A DNA stretch of 64,000 nucleotides from JANXLO01 sp038231295 (GTDB lineage: Bacteria; Armatimonadota; Chthonomonadetes; Chthonomonadales; Chthonomonadaceae), in NCBI GenBank assembly GCA_038231295.1, contig JBBRLP010000004.1, positions 1 through 64,000 of the forward strand, given 5' to 3'. The notes beneath the pieces are model-generated. The model saw only the letters and a program-made list of their open reading frames with translations, ran no database searches and had not been told where the DNA came from. The stretch's first letter is position 1, and the number at the start of each line of letters is the position of its first letter. Positions 15,039 through 23,525 of this stretch are shown piece by piece. Made by a program: the position numbers and the translations under genes.

Positions 15039-15839
15039 TCACGGTTTCTTCGCTCCGATAACCGCGAGGGGATCCCAGAGAATAGGCGCGGACGAAGGTG
15101 TGATTGATTTTGCATGACCGTCTACAAACCCGACCGTTTGAGTGTTTTGATGTCGGGAAGGGTTCGGGAAGAGACCGCTACTGCCGCTGCGGTTCGCGCC
15201 GGGAACCGAGTCAAAAATCAGAACGACATCGGGAGTGACCTTCGACAAAACCACGTTTTGAAGCCAACGGTTTAGCGCATAGGAAGGCACTTTGCGGTCG
15301 CTCTCATATGGGCAGCGATAGACCTCTGCGTTCTTGATGTAGGGATAGGTTCCTTCGTTCCACTGGTTCATAGGCGGTAATTTCTCGTCATAATCCTGTG
15401 CATACATCAGTAACCCCATACTGAGCTGTTTGGCGTTGGATAGGCATGAGATGCTTGAGCGTGCAGATCCCTGCAAAAAAATTGGCATTCCGAAAAACAG
15501 GAGGAAGATGACGACTACGCCCAACAGCATTCCAGATATTCCGTAATTCGAGGTTCGCAGGAAGCCAAGACCTCTCTTTGTGAACAAGTACGGCAACCCA
15601 CCCAGAACGATAGCCACGAATGGGCAGCAGCAGTAGGATAGATACAGGGCATCCCACGTTTGCAGCGAACGGTCATACAACGGCTTCGGTTGGGAGAGCG
15701 CAGCGTTCACGAACGCGAGCGGACTAATGCAGGCAAAATAGTAGGAAAGTTTGCCAAGCAGATTCGCCGTAGTCGCCCGCCTGTTTTTGGCGAGAGGTGC
15801 GTTTTCAGAGGAGGAACGCAGCGGGTTTGAACCTTCCAT
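15039..15839 (-). CDS. Membrane protein with pseudopilin-like H-X9-DG C-terminal domain
   Basis: A 266-residue paralogue of the protein at 13588-14397. Three or four membrane segments occupy residues about 28-125 (YYFACISPLAFVNAAL, YLSYCCCPFVAIVLGGLPYL, GMLLGVVVIFLLFFGMPIFL). The head follows: CLSNAKQLSMGLLMYAQDYD, then YIKNAEVYRCPYE, SYALNRWLQ, and an exact H-X9-DG motif in the segment beginning HQNTQTVGFVDGHA. The middle of this head reads closely like the paralogue, so the two arose by duplication. ATG 15839 has GGAGG 7-8 nt upstream. First gene of a four-gene minus-strand operon. Confidence 0.75.
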   Translation of the reverse strand: MEGSNPLRSSSENAPLAKNRRATTANLLGKLSYYFACISPLAFVNAALSQPKPLYDRSLQTWDALYLSYCCCPFVAIVLGGLPYLFTKRGLGFLRTSNYGISGMLLGVVVIFLLFFGMPIFLQGSARSSISCLSNAKQLSMGLLMYAQDYDEKLPPMNQWNEGTYPYIKNAEVYRCPYESDRKVPSYALNRWLQNVVLSKVTPDVVLIFDSVPGANRSGSSGLFPNPSRHQNTQTVGFVDGHAKSITPSSAPILWDPLAVIGAKKP

Positions 15840-15955
15840 TATAGTCGCCTCCGGAAGTGAAAGAATGCAAGAACGTGCGCGACGTTGGATCGAACGGACT
15901 GCATCTTCTTTCGTTGTTGACGGGCGAATGCTGGAAAGGAGTTCGCCCCTCCTTA

Positions 15956-16708
15956 TCAGGCCGTTGGCGACTGTGCTGCCGCAACGCCGCTGCGGGCGAC
16001 GGGGATTTTGTCAGGCAGGACTTCTCCCGTTTTGGCGTTCCGCAGTCCGGCATGGGAGTATTGAATCACGTAGGCTTTGCGCGTACCCTGAGTGCGGTTG
16101 ACGCCGCTCTTGTGGAAGGTCAGTGACGTGAAGACGGCCATCGAACCCGCCTTGACGGGAACCTTGATGCCCTGATCCGGGTCGTCGAGCGGGTGACAGA
16201 TCAGGCCTATGGGACTCGGCAGGTGCGGGACAAGCCCGCGCTTATGCGAGCCGGGAATGACGGAGATACAGCCATTTTCCGGGATCGCGTCGTTGAGGGC
16301 AAGCCAGAGCGTGAGATAGGGCGAGGGTTCAACAGGGGTGTAGCCGTCGTCCTGATGCCAGGGAAACTCCTTCGCGCCGTCCGGCCCCTTGAAGACCGAC
16401 TGGTTCCAGTAGAGGTCGGTGTCCGGCCCCAGCAGTTGCGTCGTGATGGCGACGAACTCCGGGCGCAGACAGAACTCCCGCACCGCCGGGTCCTGCTCCG
16501 CCAGAAACGCCGTGAAGGAGATCTCCCCGGCCCGCGAAATGCCCTCCGTCCCGCCCTTTGCGATCAGCGCCTCCTCATGCCGCTTCTGAAACGCCTCGAT
16601 ATGTCCCGCCAGCGCGTTCATTTCCTCCGGCGTGAACACGTTGTCCAGCACGAAAAAACCGTTCTCCGCAAACTCACTGCGCTGTGTATCTGTAATTGTG
16701 GGAATCAT
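15956..16708 (-). CDS. Phytanoyl-CoA dioxygenase-like Fe(II)/2-oxoglutarate oxygenase
   Basis: A 250-residue PhyH-family oxygenase. The iron ligands are His118 and Asp120 in FPWHQDDGY and His199 in TFHKSGVN; Arg210 (QGTRKAY) should bind 2-oxoglutarate. ISVIPGSHKRG between them is typical of the family. Substrate unknown. ATG 16708 has AAGGAG about 10 nt upstream. A 7-bp hairpin (15922-15928 with 15942-15948) lies just past the stop, without a clear T run. It is divergent from the toxin-antitoxin pair, sharing a 181-nt region. Confidence 0.88.
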   Translation of the reverse strand: MIPTITDTQRSEFAENGFFVLDNVFTPEEMNALAGHIEAFQKRHEEALIAKGGTEGISRAGEISFTAFLAEQDPAVREFCLRPEFVAITTQLLGPDTDLYWNQSVFKGPDGAKEFPWHQDDGYTPVEPSPYLTLWLALNDAIPENGCISVIPGSHKRGLVPHLPSPIGLICHPLDDPDQGIKVPVKAGSMAVFTSLTFHKSGVNRTQGTRKAYVIQYSHAGLRNAKTGEVLPDKIPVARSGVAAAQSPTA

Positions 16709-16754
16709 GCTCCTGTTACTCCTTCTTGCATGTGCAGGCTTGATCGAAATCTGT

Positions 16755-16798
16755 TATAATGATATTGGAGGCTCGGTATGCCGAACTGTCATGACAGT
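16755..16798 (+). promoter_or_regulatory. Promoter -10 and palindromic operator of the toxin-antitoxin operon
   Basis: A consensus TATAAT (16755-16760) is followed by the 4+4 inverted repeat TCGG-tatg-CCGA (16773-16784) and directly by the perfect 14-bp palindrome ACTGTCATGACAGT (16785-16798). Ribbon-helix-helix antitoxins usually repress their own operon by binding such palindromes next to the start site. The -35 is poor, and transcripts would carry a leader of about 120 nt. Confidence 0.5.
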
Positions 16799-16889
16799 CT
16801 TGCATTCATTGCCTCCTTGTTTGTCTGATTGCGTGGCTTATGCAGGTCAGGCGCAGCCACGACGATTTCGAGGTGAAAAGAGAGAACGC

Positions 16890-17201
16890 ATGGCGACTTT
16901 AATGGTACACGTAGAAGATGCTCTCATGGAACGTATTAGCGATCTGGCTCGCGAAAGCGGCAAAAATAGTGAACAGGTCGTCATCGAAGCCCTGGAAGAG
17001 GCATTCAATTCACCCGCGATGGAACCAATTCCCTCTCTGCACGATGATATGCTAAAAGTGCTTAATCCCTTCTGGTCAGCCCAGGATCAAGAGGATGTAT
17101 CAAATACTCAGCCTACGCCTGGGTCTTATGGCGATAAGTACGAAGAGTATCTTGCAAAGCACTGGGCCGACGATATTCGCAAAGGGAGTATGAATCGCTG
17201 A
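16890..17201 (+). CDS. Ribbon-helix-helix-type antitoxin of a PIN toxin system
   Basis: A 103-residue protein. The start MATLMVHVEDALMERIS followed by DLARESGKNSEQVVIEAL has the strand-helix-helix pattern of RHH/CopG DNA-binding proteins. The acidic, polar C-terminal half would be the toxin-binding tail. ATG 16890 has AAGAGAG about 4-6 nt upstream; the longer open frame to 16632 runs through the divergent promoter and is not credible. The last codon overlaps the toxin start as ATGA (17198-17201), the classic antitoxin-first layout. Confidence 0.65.
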   Translation: MATLMVHVEDALMERISDLARESGKNSEQVVIEALEEAFNSPAMEPIPSLHDDMLKVLNPFWSAQDQEDVSNTQPTPGSYGDKYEEYLAKHWADDIRKGSMNR

Positions 17202-17611
17202 TGACCCTGACGGATACCGGGCCGCTTGTCGCGATGTTGGATCGTAGAGATGCCAATTGTGCGCGGTGCTGGAAGGCGAGCCGGTCCCTCGTGAAACCAC
17301 TCGTGACAACCTGGCCCTGCCTCTCAGAAACAACGTATCATCTTGACAAGATAGGTCAATGGCATCTTGTTAGTGCACTCTGGGCGCTTGTCGAGCAAGG
17401 TATTCTAACGGTTCATATTCCTGATGAGAACGAACTGCGTCGAGTTCAGGAACTGATGAAGAAATACCGAGACTTGCCCTGTGATCTGGCCGACGCCTCC
17501 TTAATTGCGGCTGCAGAAACGCTTGAACTTCGCCGTATATTTACACTTGACAGCCACTTTTATGCCTATCGCCTCTCTGACGGCACAGCCTTCGTAGTCA
17601 TTCCTGAATGA
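17201..17611 (+). CDS. PIN-domain toxin (VapC-like ribonuclease)
   Basis: A 136-residue PIN-domain protein. The acidic metal-binding residues are visible as Asp5 in LTDTGPLVAMLD, Glu in CLSETTYHL, Asp in CDLADASLIAAAE and Asp in FTLDSHFYAYR. Such toxins cut tRNA, rRNA or mRNA when freed from the antitoxin. All key residues are kept, unlike the broken PIN fragment at 1988-2227. Translation is coupled to the antitoxin by a 1-4 nt overlap. Confidence 0.85.
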   Translation: MTLTDTGPLVAMLDRRDANCARCWKASRSLVKPLVTTWPCLSETTYHLDKIGQWHLVSALWALVEQGILTVHIPDENELRRVQELMKKYRDLPCDLADASLIAAAETLELRRIFTLDSHFYAYRLSDGTAFVVIPE

Positions 17612-17638
17612 CAAATTCCCTGTCTTTGCCCCCTATTC

Positions 17639-19645
17639 CTACTGGTTCCAGCCGAGCCTGCCGTTGATGGAGATGCTGTAGGTGGCGGTGTGGGTGACCA
17701 TAGCGTAGGTAGCCCAGATCGCTTCGGCGCAGAACTCGGCGAGAATAATGCCGAGCGCGACCTGATGCAGTTTGTTGTGGCCCTTGAGGCCGTAGTAGCG
17801 TTCGACGAACAGCTTTATCAGCCAGACGATAATGAGGCCCGCCCAGAAGTAGTCCAGGCCAAAGTTCATGGCGAGCGCGTAACCGGCGGGGTGCAGCGCG
17901 AAGCCGGGAATGCGGAACCGCAAAAAGTCCAGTCCGAGGACGATAAGGAAGCCGAGCAGGACAAAGGCGATGGCGATGCTGTTCGGCGGCTGATGTTTGT
18001 TGACGATGGTGTCTATGACGCCCGCTGTCTCGCCACCGGGGTTTTTGGCCGCATCGTGGTAGCCTGTGTAGATATAGACCATGTGGCCAAGAATGCTGCC
18101 GATCACGGTGGCGAGCAGAATCGCGACGAAAAGCGTCTTTTGATTCATCTTCGCGGTGTCGCCGAGTTTCATTGCCTCCAGTTGATGCGGCATGGGATGG
18201 GTGCGGTGGATGCGGTTGAAGATATGGAAGGTCGTCACCATCCGGCTAATGCCCGCCTGCGAAAGCGCCCCCGTTCCCGCGAAATCTACCAGCATCTGGT
18301 TCGGCCCCATGAACGCCATCTCGTGCGAGGGAGCGCCTATCTGCGCCCGCATCCGGGTCAGCGCCACGCTGAACGCCAGGAAGAGGATCGTCTCGAAGCC
18401 GACCATCCAGAGCGGTATTCCGATGAAGAGACCTATCCCCCCGATGCCCGCCACACTCATCAGTAGCCCCGCGAACGCGAGCCGATGCGGTACGCCCGTG
18501 CCGTCGCTGCCCCCGTGCAGAATCTGCTGCCAGACTCCTCCCAGATAGTTTCGTGCGACCCAGGCCGAAGTGCAGAAGAGCGCGAGAAACGCGCCCCACG
18601 ACTGCTCGCTGAAATAGGGCGGACTCGGCACCAGCCCGCCTCCCCCGAACACCCCTGCGCTCTCCGTATAGCCGATGGCGTAGGTGAAGACCTGCATTCC
18701 CTTGCGGAAGAAGAAAAAAAAGATACAGGAGAACAATAGATCGGTCGGCATGAAGAAGCCGATGACCGCCATATAGGGGAAGAGTCCGATGGGCGTCCAG
18801 CCGATGGCATTGAAGGGCGGCCCCTGGAAGAACTGCGAAAGATCGCCAATGAAGCGCACATTGATGAGCGGCAGAGAAGGATAGATGAAGTGGAATCCGT
18901 TCAACATATCAATCGCGAACATCACCACGAACGGGATCACGAACAGCTTGCTCTGCCACAGTTTTGAGCGCCCAGCCCCCATCTGAACCACCGCCATCGG
19001 CATCTGAATAATGGGGAAGGCCAGTTTCTCACGGTTTGACCACTCGTCGCGCATGAGGCTGTTGATGCAGAGCATGGCGGAACAGATCAGTGTCACCAGC
19101 ACCGTCCAGGAGAAGATGTAGCGCCACCAGAGCGGCAGTTTGGTGAGGAAATACCGGAATCCATAGCCGCCGTTCCGATAGTCGGTGTACTTGTCCGCGT
19201 CGTCGGGGGAGATGAAAAACCAGCCGTTCGTGTAGGGGTTAATATACTTGTCGTAGCGCGAATCGTTACTGTGGAAGAGCGCGTAGGTGTGGATATAGGG
19301 ATTGATGACCGTCATCCACTCCGCGCAGATCGCCCCCATGACGGTGTGCATGGCGTAGAAGATGATGAGTTCGCCCTCTGTCAGCGCCCACTTCGGAGCG
19401 ATCCGCCGCACCGCCAGATTCGCCATTGCGACGATCAGCGTCAGGATGACGGGCGGAATCATCAGCGAGAAGATCACGTCCACAAGCTGCGCCGACGACC
19501 AGTAGGCGGTCACGGGCGCGAGCAGGAGGGCGAGCAGCATGACCCGTGCGCTCATCCAGCGTCGAACGGGTTTGATTTCGGGCTGCGCGGCAGTCACGGT
19601 GGATTCGATGAAATCCGGCTGCGGTGAAGGCGAGGGCTGTGCCAA
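17639..19645 (-). CDS. Large polytopic membrane protein (DUF6785/DUF6784-like)
   Basis: A 668-residue integral membrane protein with about 12-14 hydrophobic segments after a Pro/Ser-rich start. Sequence features such as IFYAMHTVMGAICAEWM, ALFCTSAWVARNYLGG and the C-terminal GRLGWNQ fit the DUF6785/DUF6784 family, which is common in Armatimonadota and Planctomycetes and resembles oligopeptide-transporter-type proteins. The transported substrate is unknown; I infer it works with the secreted glycosidase gene that lies 24 nt upstream. Translation begins at TTG 19645 behind GGAGTAACAC. It ends near the convergent toxin gene, with 27 nt between. Confidence 0.7.
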   Translation of the reverse strand: MAQPSPSPQPDFIESTVTAAQPEIKPVRRWMSARVMLLALLLAPVTAYWSSAQLVDVIFSLMIPPVILTLIVAMANLAVRRIAPKWALTEGELIIFYAMHTVMGAICAEWMTVINPYIHTYALFHSNDSRYDKYINPYTNGWFFISPDDADKYTDYRNGGYGFRYFLTKLPLWWRYIFSWTVLVTLICSAMLCINSLMRDEWSNREKLAFPIIQMPMAVVQMGAGRSKLWQSKLFVIPFVVMFAIDMLNGFHFIYPSLPLINVRFIGDLSQFFQGPPFNAIGWTPIGLFPYMAVIGFFMPTDLLFSCIFFFFFRKGMQVFTYAIGYTESAGVFGGGGLVPSPPYFSEQSWGAFLALFCTSAWVARNYLGGVWQQILHGGSDGTGVPHRLAFAGLLMSVAGIGGIGLFIGIPLWMVGFETILFLAFSVALTRMRAQIGAPSHEMAFMGPNQMLVDFAGTGALSQAGISRMVTTFHIFNRIHRTHPMPHQLEAMKLGDTAKMNQKTLFVAILLATVIGSILGHMVYIYTGYHDAAKNPGGETAGVIDTIVNKHQPPNSIAIAFVLLGFLIVLGLDFLRFRIPGFALHPAGYALAMNFGLDYFWAGLIIVWLIKLFVERYYGLKGHNKLHQVALGIILAEFCAEAIWATYAMVTHTATYSISINGRLGWNQ

Positions 19646-19669
19646 GTGTTACTCCAGAAAGGGATAAGG

Positions 19670-22318
19670 TTACGGGCCGAACAGCATCCAGTCGAGGACG
19701 CGGCATTTCATACTTGTGTACTGTTTGAACTCGTCGCTGACCATGAACCGCCATTTGCCGTCGAGATGCCAGCCGTCGTTGAGGCGCGTGATGAGCAGAC
19801 GGACGTGCTGCGTACGAACCGGCGCGAACGGGAGAGAGCCTGACCAGCCGACCCAGTCTTTGATCTCAGCAACCGTGCGCCAGTGGATTCCGTCGTCAGA
19901 AACCTGTACGGCGTAGTCTCGTGGAACTCCTCCGTCCACCGCCGGAACCGGGCAGAGCATCAGGGAGCGGTCAATCGTTCGAGGCTGCGGGAAATCCACC
20001 CGGAGCCATTGCGGAGCCTCTGCCGATGCGCCGACCGTGTTCGCCTCCCACCAGGTGCGCTCATCCAGTCCTGGCGTCGCGTCGCGCATCGCCCAGCGTC
20101 CGTCTATCGCATGGGTGGCAGGATGGTCTTTCGTTTCGGACGCGGCGTGAATCGTCGCGCCAAGTGCGGCAGAGGCGTAGTTTTTGCCGAAGGAGCGCGG
20201 CGCTTGTAGTGCGAGTTTCTCGCCCTTCGGGACGCGCAGATAGAGCGCATAACCATCGGTGGGAACGAGCGTTCCGCTTTTCTGCGACCGCAGGGCCAGC
20301 GGAGCGCCGTCTATTCGTGTCGCCTGAAGAATGGTGTTTTTGAGCGTGAGCGTGAGGTGGAAATCAAGCGTCCAGAGCGCGATGACGTCGTCTTTCGGGC
20401 CGGAGAAGCGCAGCGCATAGACTCCGAATAGCGGCTGTTCGAGCGACCCGACCATGCGGCCGTCGGTCTGAATGGTCAGCGTTCGCATCGCGACCCCTGC
20501 CGGTTCCAGCGTACCGTTATCGCCGTCACTGTTGCCGCTCGCCTCTGCCAGATACCAGGGTTCAAAGCCGTTGTGCACGGTGTAGAAATAGTACTGCCGC
20601 TCGTTCGGAATACCGGCGGCGGAGCCGTTCAGATACTGCCGGACGACGTAACGCGCCTGCTCGTCCCGGCTGGTGTGGTTCCAGGTGTAGCCCTGCTCCG
20701 TCTGCCAGAGGGGGAGACTGCCTCCTAGACTTTGCAGTTTCGCCAGGTATTGCGGGTTGCCAAACAGTTCCCAGGGTTCGCCCGGCCCCATATAGGTATG
20801 TGTCGAAATGCCGGACGCAAAGGGCAGGGCGTCTTGCTTCCGCAGCTCCTCCACAAACCGGATCGAATTGGGAACGGAGACGCAGGCAGGGCCGATGACC
20901 GAACAGTTCGGGTCGGCGCGTTTCGCGCCGCGGATAAAAGGCATAAACGACTTCTGGACATAGTCGGCGGGCGACATACGGAAGTTCGGCTCATTCTCGA
21001 CTTCCCAGACCTTGCACCGATCCTTGCAGTGGCTCACCATCTCAAACACAATCTGCTCGTAGTCGGCGGGACTGCACCATTTCGGAACCTCGTTCGCCTG
21101 AAAAAACCAGGAGACACCCCACCGTTTCGACTCCTTTGCCGCATTGTCCATCACCTCATCCAACTGTTTCCATTTGGGTTTGTCACGCTCCGGGAAGAAG
21201 TCACTCATCCGGTGGCTCTCGCGCATCCCTTTCAAGCCCATCAGAGCCGCATAGCCATAGACCGAGACACGTTCGTCCCGGGCCGCAGGCACATCAGGAA
21301 CCGCAGGCGACCTGTCCACGACCGCAAACCGGGTACGGTATTCCGAGGGAGCAATGGCAGGCGAGACGCTTCCGACCGGCGACAGGGCGAACAGCACGCT
21401 ATACCAGCCCTGCGTCTTCGGGGGAAGAACGATTTCGGCAGACTTTGCGGTCAGCGCGGCGGCAGAGGCGAAATCCGACTGCCCCTGCCCGGCAGGGCGA
21501 TTGAAAAAGTCACGCACCGTCCATTGGACGCGCCAGTGCGGAGCGGCTTTCAGCCGTGACACGGTAGCGTCCGAAAATTTGATCTGGAAGCGGATCGGAC
21601 TGCCGGTCAAGGAGAGATTGGCGAAGGCTGCGCCATAGGGAACGAAGGCCGGGGCGGGTTGGAGGGGCTTCGCTGCAGGAGTGTCGAGCGCGAATGTCAG
21701 CCGCATCGGTTTGTCGTTTTCCAGCAGGCTGCGTCGGTAGGTGTAGCCGTCGAACTTCCCGGCTTCGTCCACGTTGAAGGGCGCTCCCCAGCCGTCGTGC
21801 CAGAAGAGAACCTTCGCGCCGCTGTTGAGATGGAGACGTACCCGCTGCGTCCGCGCCAGAGAGATAATTGGACTAGCTCGGATGTCGCCGCGTTCGACAT
21901 AGCGAATCGTCTCCGCGCTGTCCACATTCGTGTCCTGGAGGTTCTCCACCCCAACGACATTCTCGGTCAGCCCGATCTGCCAGCCCTGAAAACCGCCGAG
22001 CCGATGCCGCATAGTCAGCACGATCTGCCGCTCCTCGAACCGATAGTCCAGTTCGCCCGTACCCCGATCGCTCTTCAGCAGGACACGCAGGTCGTTCGGG
22101 GAAGGCGTTTCCGTGCGGTCTACAGTCCATTTCACGCCCGGACAGAACTCCAGCGGCCTGGAAATCAACTCCACGCCACCCATTTTCACCGACGTGAGAA
22201 CGCCGTTCGCATCTATAGCGGCAGTATAGCCGGAATGTGTTTGAACGGTCTGGGCTAAACTGAGAGAGGGAAGGAGACAGAACAGAAGGCCAAAGAGCAG
22301 CAAACGGCGGCGTGACAT
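19670..22318 (-). CDS. Secreted clan-A glycoside hydrolase with C-terminal discoidin-like domain
   Basis: An 882-residue exported protein. A signal peptide (MSRRRLLLFGLLFCLLPSLSLAQ) is followed by a beta-rich region of about 370 residues. The TIM-barrel part carries WEVENEPNFR with Glu443 as acid/base candidate and LPLWQTEQGYTW with Glu541 as nucleophile candidate, the arrangement of GH-A clan enzymes such as GH39. The last 170 residues look like an F5/8 type C (discoidin) carbohydrate-binding domain, with ASETKDHPATHAIDGRW and RDYAVQVSDDGIHW. Its polysaccharide target is unknown. ATG 22318 has GAGGTG 7-8 nt upstream; the open frame to 22402 would bury the signal peptide. Probably one operon with the DUF6785-like protein. 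Confidence 0.8.
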   Translation of the reverse strand: MSRRRLLLFGLLFCLLPSLSLAQTVQTHSGYTAAIDANGVLTSVKMGGVELISRPLEFCPGVKWTVDRTETPSPNDLRVLLKSDRGTGELDYRFEERQIVLTMRHRLGGFQGWQIGLTENVVGVENLQDTNVDSAETIRYVERGDIRASPIISLARTQRVRLHLNSGAKVLFWHDGWGAPFNVDEAGKFDGYTYRRSLLENDKPMRLTFALDTPAAKPLQPAPAFVPYGAAFANLSLTGSPIRFQIKFSDATVSRLKAAPHWRVQWTVRDFFNRPAGQGQSDFASAAALTAKSAEIVLPPKTQGWYSVLFALSPVGSVSPAIAPSEYRTRFAVVDRSPAVPDVPAARDERVSVYGYAALMGLKGMRESHRMSDFFPERDKPKWKQLDEVMDNAAKESKRWGVSWFFQANEVPKWCSPADYEQIVFEMVSHCKDRCKVWEVENEPNFRMSPADYVQKSFMPFIRGAKRADPNCSVIGPACVSVPNSIRFVEELRKQDALPFASGISTHTYMGPGEPWELFGNPQYLAKLQSLGGSLPLWQTEQGYTWNHTSRDEQARYVVRQYLNGSAAGIPNERQYYFYTVHNGFEPWYLAEASGNSDGDNGTLEPAGVAMRTLTIQTDGRMVGSLEQPLFGVYALRFSGPKDDVIALWTLDFHLTLTLKNTILQATRIDGAPLALRSQKSGTLVPTDGYALYLRVPKGEKLALQAPRSFGKNYASAALGATIHAASETKDHPATHAIDGRWAMRDATPGLDERTWWEANTVGASAEAPQWLRVDFPQPRTIDRSLMLCPVPAVDGGVPRDYAVQVSDDGIHWRTVAEIKDWVGWSGSLPFAPVRTQHVRLLITRLNDGWHLDGKWRFMVSDEFKQYTSMKCRVLDWMLFGP

Positions 22319-22432
22319 CGAATTCACCTCATTGTGGAGACAGGGAATTGCCAGCAAAGATAGCCTCCTGTTCGACAGGGCGGCGGCCGATTCCTTGTTC
22401 ATGCGCCGTCTCCACGGCGCGAAAAATCCGAC

Positions 22433-22462
22433 TTGACACGAACCCCCTCCATTGGATATACT
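22433..22462 (+). promoter_or_regulatory. Strong sigma-70-type promoter
   Basis: TTGACA (22433-22438), an 18-bp spacer and TATACT (22457-22462) predict a transcript starting near 22469, about 350 nt before the HNH gene. Together with the ROK promoter it is one of the two best promoter matches in the window. Confidence 0.7.
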
Positions 22463-22468
22463 GTATTA

Positions 22469-22760
22469 TCCTTTTTTCGCAACGGAGACGGTTTCGCTGC
22501 GAAGTCCATGCAACTTTGGAAGGGTGGAGTGCTGTCAAATGCAGTGGAGTTCAGAGCAACGCCCATACGCAGCCAGAAGACATTCCCCGCAGAGGCGCGA
22601 TCATGCGCCCTCAAGGGAGGTATCACGGTGCGTGTGTCCGAGACTGACGATGCTGCCCGACAGCCTGAGTCATCTCCACTACCTGCACCATGTCTTCCAT
22701 CACGCCCCCGGCGCGACTATGACCCGCTCTGTGCTTACGCAGAGGCGGGTCTTGTGTTTT
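22469..22760 (+). ncRNA. Candidate structured RNA or long leader, about 290 nt
   Basis: A 290-nt noncoding stretch runs from a strong promoter to a terminator-like hairpin. Visible structure: TTCGCA and TGCGAA close a 5' hairpin (22476-22503); GTGGAG (22524-22529) and GCTGTC (22531-22536) pair with CTCCAC (22674-22679) and GACAGC (22659-22664) to close a long-range stem; inside is GAGGCGC-GATCAT-GCGC (about 22592-22608). The terminator candidate is GACCCG-CTCTG with CAGAG-CGGGTC. No known riboswitch, SRP, RNase P or tmRNA core sequence is visible. A long stem with an open middle is reminiscent of 6S RNA, but the conserved elements are not clear enough to say so. It could equally be an attenuating leader of the HNH gene. 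Confidence 0.4.
22721..22760 (+). terminator. Terminator-like hairpin before the HNH gene
   Basis: GACCCG-CTCTG pairs with CAGAG-CGGGTC (one bulged G, 8-nt loop), followed by TTGTGTTTT. It would end the candidate RNA that starts near 22469, or act as an attenuator for the HNH gene 57 nt downstream. Confidence 0.55.
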
Positions 22761-22816
22761 GTCGGGGTGCAAAATGGGGAAGAGATGTCAACCAAATGAA
22801 AGGGGAACGCGGAACC

Positions 22817-23344
22817 ATGAACCGGGAAGTACTGGTACTCAATAGTGACTGGACGCCGCTCAACGTTTGCAATTTACGTCGCGCCGTCGTTTTGCTGTAT
22901 CTGGGGAAAGCCGACGTTCTTCACATTGATGAAGAGGCCGGGGCGCTGGGCAGCGGCGGGGAGTTCCCGACTCCGACCGTTGTCAAACTGCGCGGTCACG
23001 TCAAGCGACCCTTACCGGAGTTGAAACTCTCCCGCCGAACGATTTTCGCACGCGACAACTATACCTGTCAGTACTGTGGCTCCAGCAGCAGGGACCTGAC
23101 CATTGACCACGTTATCCCCCGCCGGGCCGGAGGGGGCGCGGCCTGGGAAAACCTTGTCTGCTGCTGCCGCAAGTGCAACATGAAAAAGAGCGACAAACTG
23201 GCGCACCAGGTAGGGATGCGTCTTGCCCGTCCGCCTCGTCGTCCGCACTATGTGCCGTATATCAGTTTAACCAAGTACATTGTCGGACGTAAAAACGAGA
23301 TATGGCGGGACTACCTTCCTACGTTTGCGGACCTGCCGGATTGA
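22817..23344 (+). CDS. HNH endonuclease family protein
   Basis: A 175-residue protein of the common bacterial HNH family. An N-terminal domain with VLVLNSDWTPLNVCNLRRA is followed by the zinc-finger nuclease core: CQYCG, DLTIDHVIPRRAGG (the catalytic His), WENLVCCCRKCNMKKSDKL. Such genes are widespread and chromosomal; their targets are mostly unknown and they need not be mobile. The frame is open far upstream, but the conserved protein starts at MNREVLVLNSD; ATG 22817 is preceded by a weak GGGGAACGCGGAA site, and ATG 22796 is an alternative. A T-tailed hairpin follows at 23386. Confidence 0.9.
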   Translation: MNREVLVLNSDWTPLNVCNLRRAVVLLYLGKADVLHIDEEAGALGSGGEFPTPTVVKLRGHVKRPLPELKLSRRTIFARDNYTCQYCGSSSRDLTIDHVIPRRAGGGAAWENLVCCCRKCNMKKSDKLAHQVGMRLARPPRRPHYVPYISLTKYIVGRKNEIWRDYLPTFADLPD

Positions 23345-23385
23345 CCGGCAGGAAGGCAGTTTCCTCTGAATCGCGACACTTCTAT

Positions 23386-23425
23386 GCAGACAGTCCGTAT
23401 TATCAGGGACTGTCTGCAGTTTTTT
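23386..23425 (+). terminator. Rho-independent terminator after the HNH gene
   Basis: A perfect 11-bp stem, GCAGACAGTCC (23386-23396) with GGACTGTCTGC (23407-23417), is followed by a run of six T (23420-23425). Confidence 0.85.
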
Positions 23426-23525
23426 ACGCAGGGATTGGGGCCAGCGGCGGCAGCTCGCAGCCGTTCCCGGCGACAAAGCAGTGGTTTTGCGGGTATTATC
23501 TGGCATGGATTGTGCATCATAAACG

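Noticed and set aside
16632..16889. N-terminal extension of the antitoxin frame with a hydrophobic stretch
   Set aside because: It covers the divergent gene start, the -10 box and the palindromic operator; the ribbon-helix-helix protein begins at 16890.
22433..22816. 128-residue N-terminal extension of the HNH frame
   Set aside because: It begins inside the promoter and contains no conserved sequence; the family protein starts at MNREVLVLNSD.
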